Source of the DNA: Nostoc linckia NIES-25
GTDB taxonomy: Bacteria; Cyanobacteriota; Cyanobacteriia; Cyanobacteriales; Nostocaceae
Reading direction: 5' to 3'
DNA length: 64,000 bases
Assembly (NCBI RefSeq): GCF_002368035.1
Contig: NZ_AP018222.1
Span: 6,062,238 to 6,126,237, forward strand
The position numbers and the translations under genes are program-made. The notes beneath the pieces are model-generated. The model searched no databases. It had not been told where the DNA came from and saw only the letters and a program-made list of their open reading frames with translations. This document shows, in pieces, positions 63,101 through 64,000 of this stretch. Position 1 is the stretch's first letter. Every line of letters begins with the position of its first letter.

Positions 63101-64000
63101 TTATTTGTTTTCCATTCAGTCAATTTTGTATTGACATAAAAAGGACTGTTGGCAAAATCAATTTTGGGATTAGGTGTCTCGAAATGCAAACTCGGAGGCA
63201 GCATTTTATGTTGCAGTGCTAAGACAGTTTTAATCAAACCTGCAACACCTGCTGCTGTATCCAAATGTCCCAAGTTGGTTTTTACCGAACCAATAGCGCA
63301 AAAACCTTTTTTATCTGTAGTTTGACTAAAAGCTTGAGTTAAAGCTGCAATTTCAATCGGATCTCCTAAAGGTGTAGCTGTGCCATGAGCTTCAATATAA
63401 GAAATTGTCTCGGCATCTACACCCGCTATCGCTTGAGCTTCGCCAATCACTGCTGCTTGACCGCTAGCACTAGGAGCAGTGTAGCCGACTTTCATTGCAC
63501 CATCATTATTAATCGCCGAGCCTTTAATAATTGCATGAATGTAGTCGCGATCGCTGATTGCATCCTGTAATCTTTTTAATACCACAATTCCAGCACCGCT
63601 ACCTGCGATCGTTCCTTGTGCTTTAGCATCAAAAGCACGGCAGTGTCCATCAGGAGAAAGAATCATTCCTTCTTCATGCAAATAGCCGATTTTTTGGGGA
63701 ATGCTGATAGTAACTCCCCCAGCTAAAGCTATGTCACATTCACCATTTAACAGACCTTGACAAGCTATGTGAACAGCAACCAAAGAAGTAGAACAGGCTG
63801 TTTGCACATTTACTGCGGGGCCAGTCAAATTGAGTTTGTATGCAACTCTTGTTGGTAAAAAATCTTTATCGTTAGAAATTCCTAATTGCACAGGGTCAAT
63901 TGTGGTTAATAATTGATAGTTAGGGTAGAGGTTGTTGAGCAAATATCCACTCATTCCTACACCACCATAAACCCCGATTAAACCATTGTAGGTTTGCGGA
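60106..64000 (-). CDS. Type I PKS module KS-AT-CMT-ACP (N-terminus outside the window)
   Basis: The frame is open past the window edge: upstream of the ATG at 63954 it continues as NGLIGVYGGVGM, an internal part of a ketosynthase. Seen in order: KS with active Cys in VNVQTACSTSLVA and the two His regions (EAHGTATPLGDP, KTNLGHLDTAAG), acyltransferase (GQGSQYVNMA; GHSIGEYVAA; HAFH motif for malonyl-CoA), a C-methyltransferase (LRVLEIGAGTGVSTQALL) and an ACP (FFELGGDSLIAVQ). No KR, DH or ER is seen. The module would add a malonyl unit and methylate it, then pass the chain to the NRPS. Stop codon and NRPS ribosome site are 75 bp apart. Confidence 0.93.
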   Translation of the reverse strand, partial: PQTYNGLIGVYGGVGMSGYLLNNLYPNYQLLTTIDPVQLGISNDKDFLPTRVAYKLNLTGPAVNVQTACSTSLVAVHIACQGLLNGECDIALAGGVTISIPQKIGYLHEEGMILSPDGHCRAFDAKAQGTIAGSGAGIVVLKRLQDAISDRDYIHAIIKGSAINNDGAMKVGYTAPSASGQAAVIGEAQAIAGVDAETISYIEAHGTATPLGDPIEIAALTQAFSQTTDKKGFCAIGSVKTNLGHLDTAAGVAGLIKTVLALQHKMLPPSLHFETPNPKIDFANSPFYVNTKLTEWKTNNIPRRAGVSSFGMGGTNAHVILEETPIQFKIQNSKFKIKYLLLCLSAKSASALEKATANLITHLKEHPELNLGDVTYTLNSGRRGFNHRRMLICQDLEDAVKGLESNQVFTNYTEITERPVVFMFPGQGSQYVNMAREIYETETVFQEQVDYCSEILKPLLGLDLRHLLYPSDEKIDEVSKQLQQTAIAQSAIFVIEYALAKLWQSWGVEPQAAIGHSIGEYVAATLAEVFSLEDALSLVAARGQMMQQLPTGAMLSIPLPADKVKSLLGQELSVAAINQPLQCVVSGSTAAVDALQNQLAAQGIECRRLHTSHAFHSQMMEPILEAFAERVKKVTLNPPKLPYISNLTGTWITVTQATNPDYYAQHLRSTVLFAQGVEKLLATPEQVLLEVGPGHTLTTLVKRHPDKAAAQTVLTSVRHPQEKQSDIRVLFNTLGQLWLAGVKVDWFGFYSQDEYYRLPLPTYPFERQRYWIDPPQKAVWGQLQILPTTSQLWTSLTQAGQNQANTRNAELNELTYQENRQWLDRLCTAYINSAFQQLGAFSNPEEKYSLDNLLAQYHISPRYQQLLSRWLQILVEQGQLQQQEKLFTKLLPYSQDYINEHLEVVRAKFAASSLVDLDLVQRCGENLAVVVIGEQEPLEIFDELVYQKENNSSYSETPLLSYYNSILRSSLEQVVKSLPSSVHLRVLEIGAGTGVSTQALLPVLPPERTNYTFTDIGSGFLTQAQQKFKDYPFVEYRLLDIDKSPTEQGFDKYSFDVIIASNVLHATRNIDQTLHHVRSLLAPGGFLLVWEITQPKIDFDITWGLLLKPLDDKRRNPGQPFIIKEQWFEALRSQDFVQVATFPETEALEHQIIMAVASASTAFSVKSGQKETNSKSEFSLQAKPDILQPEKLSALHTRPNLPNSYIAPRNEIEEKIADIWQELLGIQQVGIHDNFFELGGDSLIAVQIISRLRNIFSIKLTVATLFESPTISEIAPKLENQPELDILSEIEREEIAI
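62988..63025. repeat. ATTTTGA heptamer array inside the PKS gene
   Basis: Four to five TTTTGAA heptamers stand in a row and are translated on the minus strand as IQFKIQNSKFKIK. They lie in the linker between ketosynthase and acyltransferase, where length variation is tolerated. Confidence 0.8.

Overview
The window looks like chromosomal DNA from a filamentous, probably heterocyst-forming cyanobacterium of the Nostoc type. The signs are many copies of the HIP1 octamer GCGATCGC, abundant short tandem repeats and palindromic repeats between genes, cyanobacterial families (Ycf23/DUF561, GCGATCGC-bearing tandem genes, hormogonium-polysaccharide-like glycosyltransferases) and a 4-methylproline non-ribosomal peptide locus. 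No tRNA, rRNA or CRISPR array was recognised.

Left part (1-13.5 kb, almost all minus strand): a class II lanthipeptide locus. Reading with transcription it holds three tandem, almost identical precursor genes with Nif11-type leaders and identical 23-residue cores, a ProcM-like LanM synthetase with a Cys-Cys-Cys zinc site, a small unknown protein, a response regulator fused to a cysteine-less thioredoxin-reductase-like flavoprotein, a cNMP-binding sensor kinase, an HlyD-type adaptor and a C39 peptidase/ABC exporter that runs off the window. The intergenic DNA is full of 21-bp tandem arrays and nested inverted-repeat elements.

Middle part (14-47 kb): ordinary and accessory genes. These include a Rieske oxygenase divergent from a MerR regulator, leuS, a Ycf23-like protein, a membrane glycosyltransferase-like protein, a tyrosine phosphatase, a methyltransferase, a histone-deacetylase-like protein, a hidden 45-codon membrane ORF, a TerB-like protein, cobU, an exopolysaccharide trio (two GT2 enzymes and a WcaF/HpsU-type acetyltransferase), a hybrid sensor kinase, a cupin/Amdase-family pair, a PEP-CTERM-like exported protein, a GH104 lytic enzyme that may start at a non-standard codon, an aldo/keto reductase, a DoxX-like protein and a type-2 NADH dehydrogenase. 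A small DUF3592-like gene is truncated by an insertion-sequence remnant.

Right part (47.4-64 kb, all minus strand): one end of a hybrid PKS/NRPS cluster. Transcription order is a PKS module (KS-AT-C-methyltransferase-ACP, entering from outside the window), a terminal NRPS (docking-C-A-PCP-C-A-PCP-TE), a 2-oxoglutarate oxygenase resembling leucine 5-hydroxylase, a NosE-like alcohol dehydrogenase, a NosF-like pyrroline-carboxylate reductase and a cyclic-peptide ABC transporter. The three small enzymes form the known leucine to 4-methylproline route, so the product probably contains 4-methylproline. Repeat DNA of the kind normally seen between genes is embedded in frame in several of these large biosynthetic genes.
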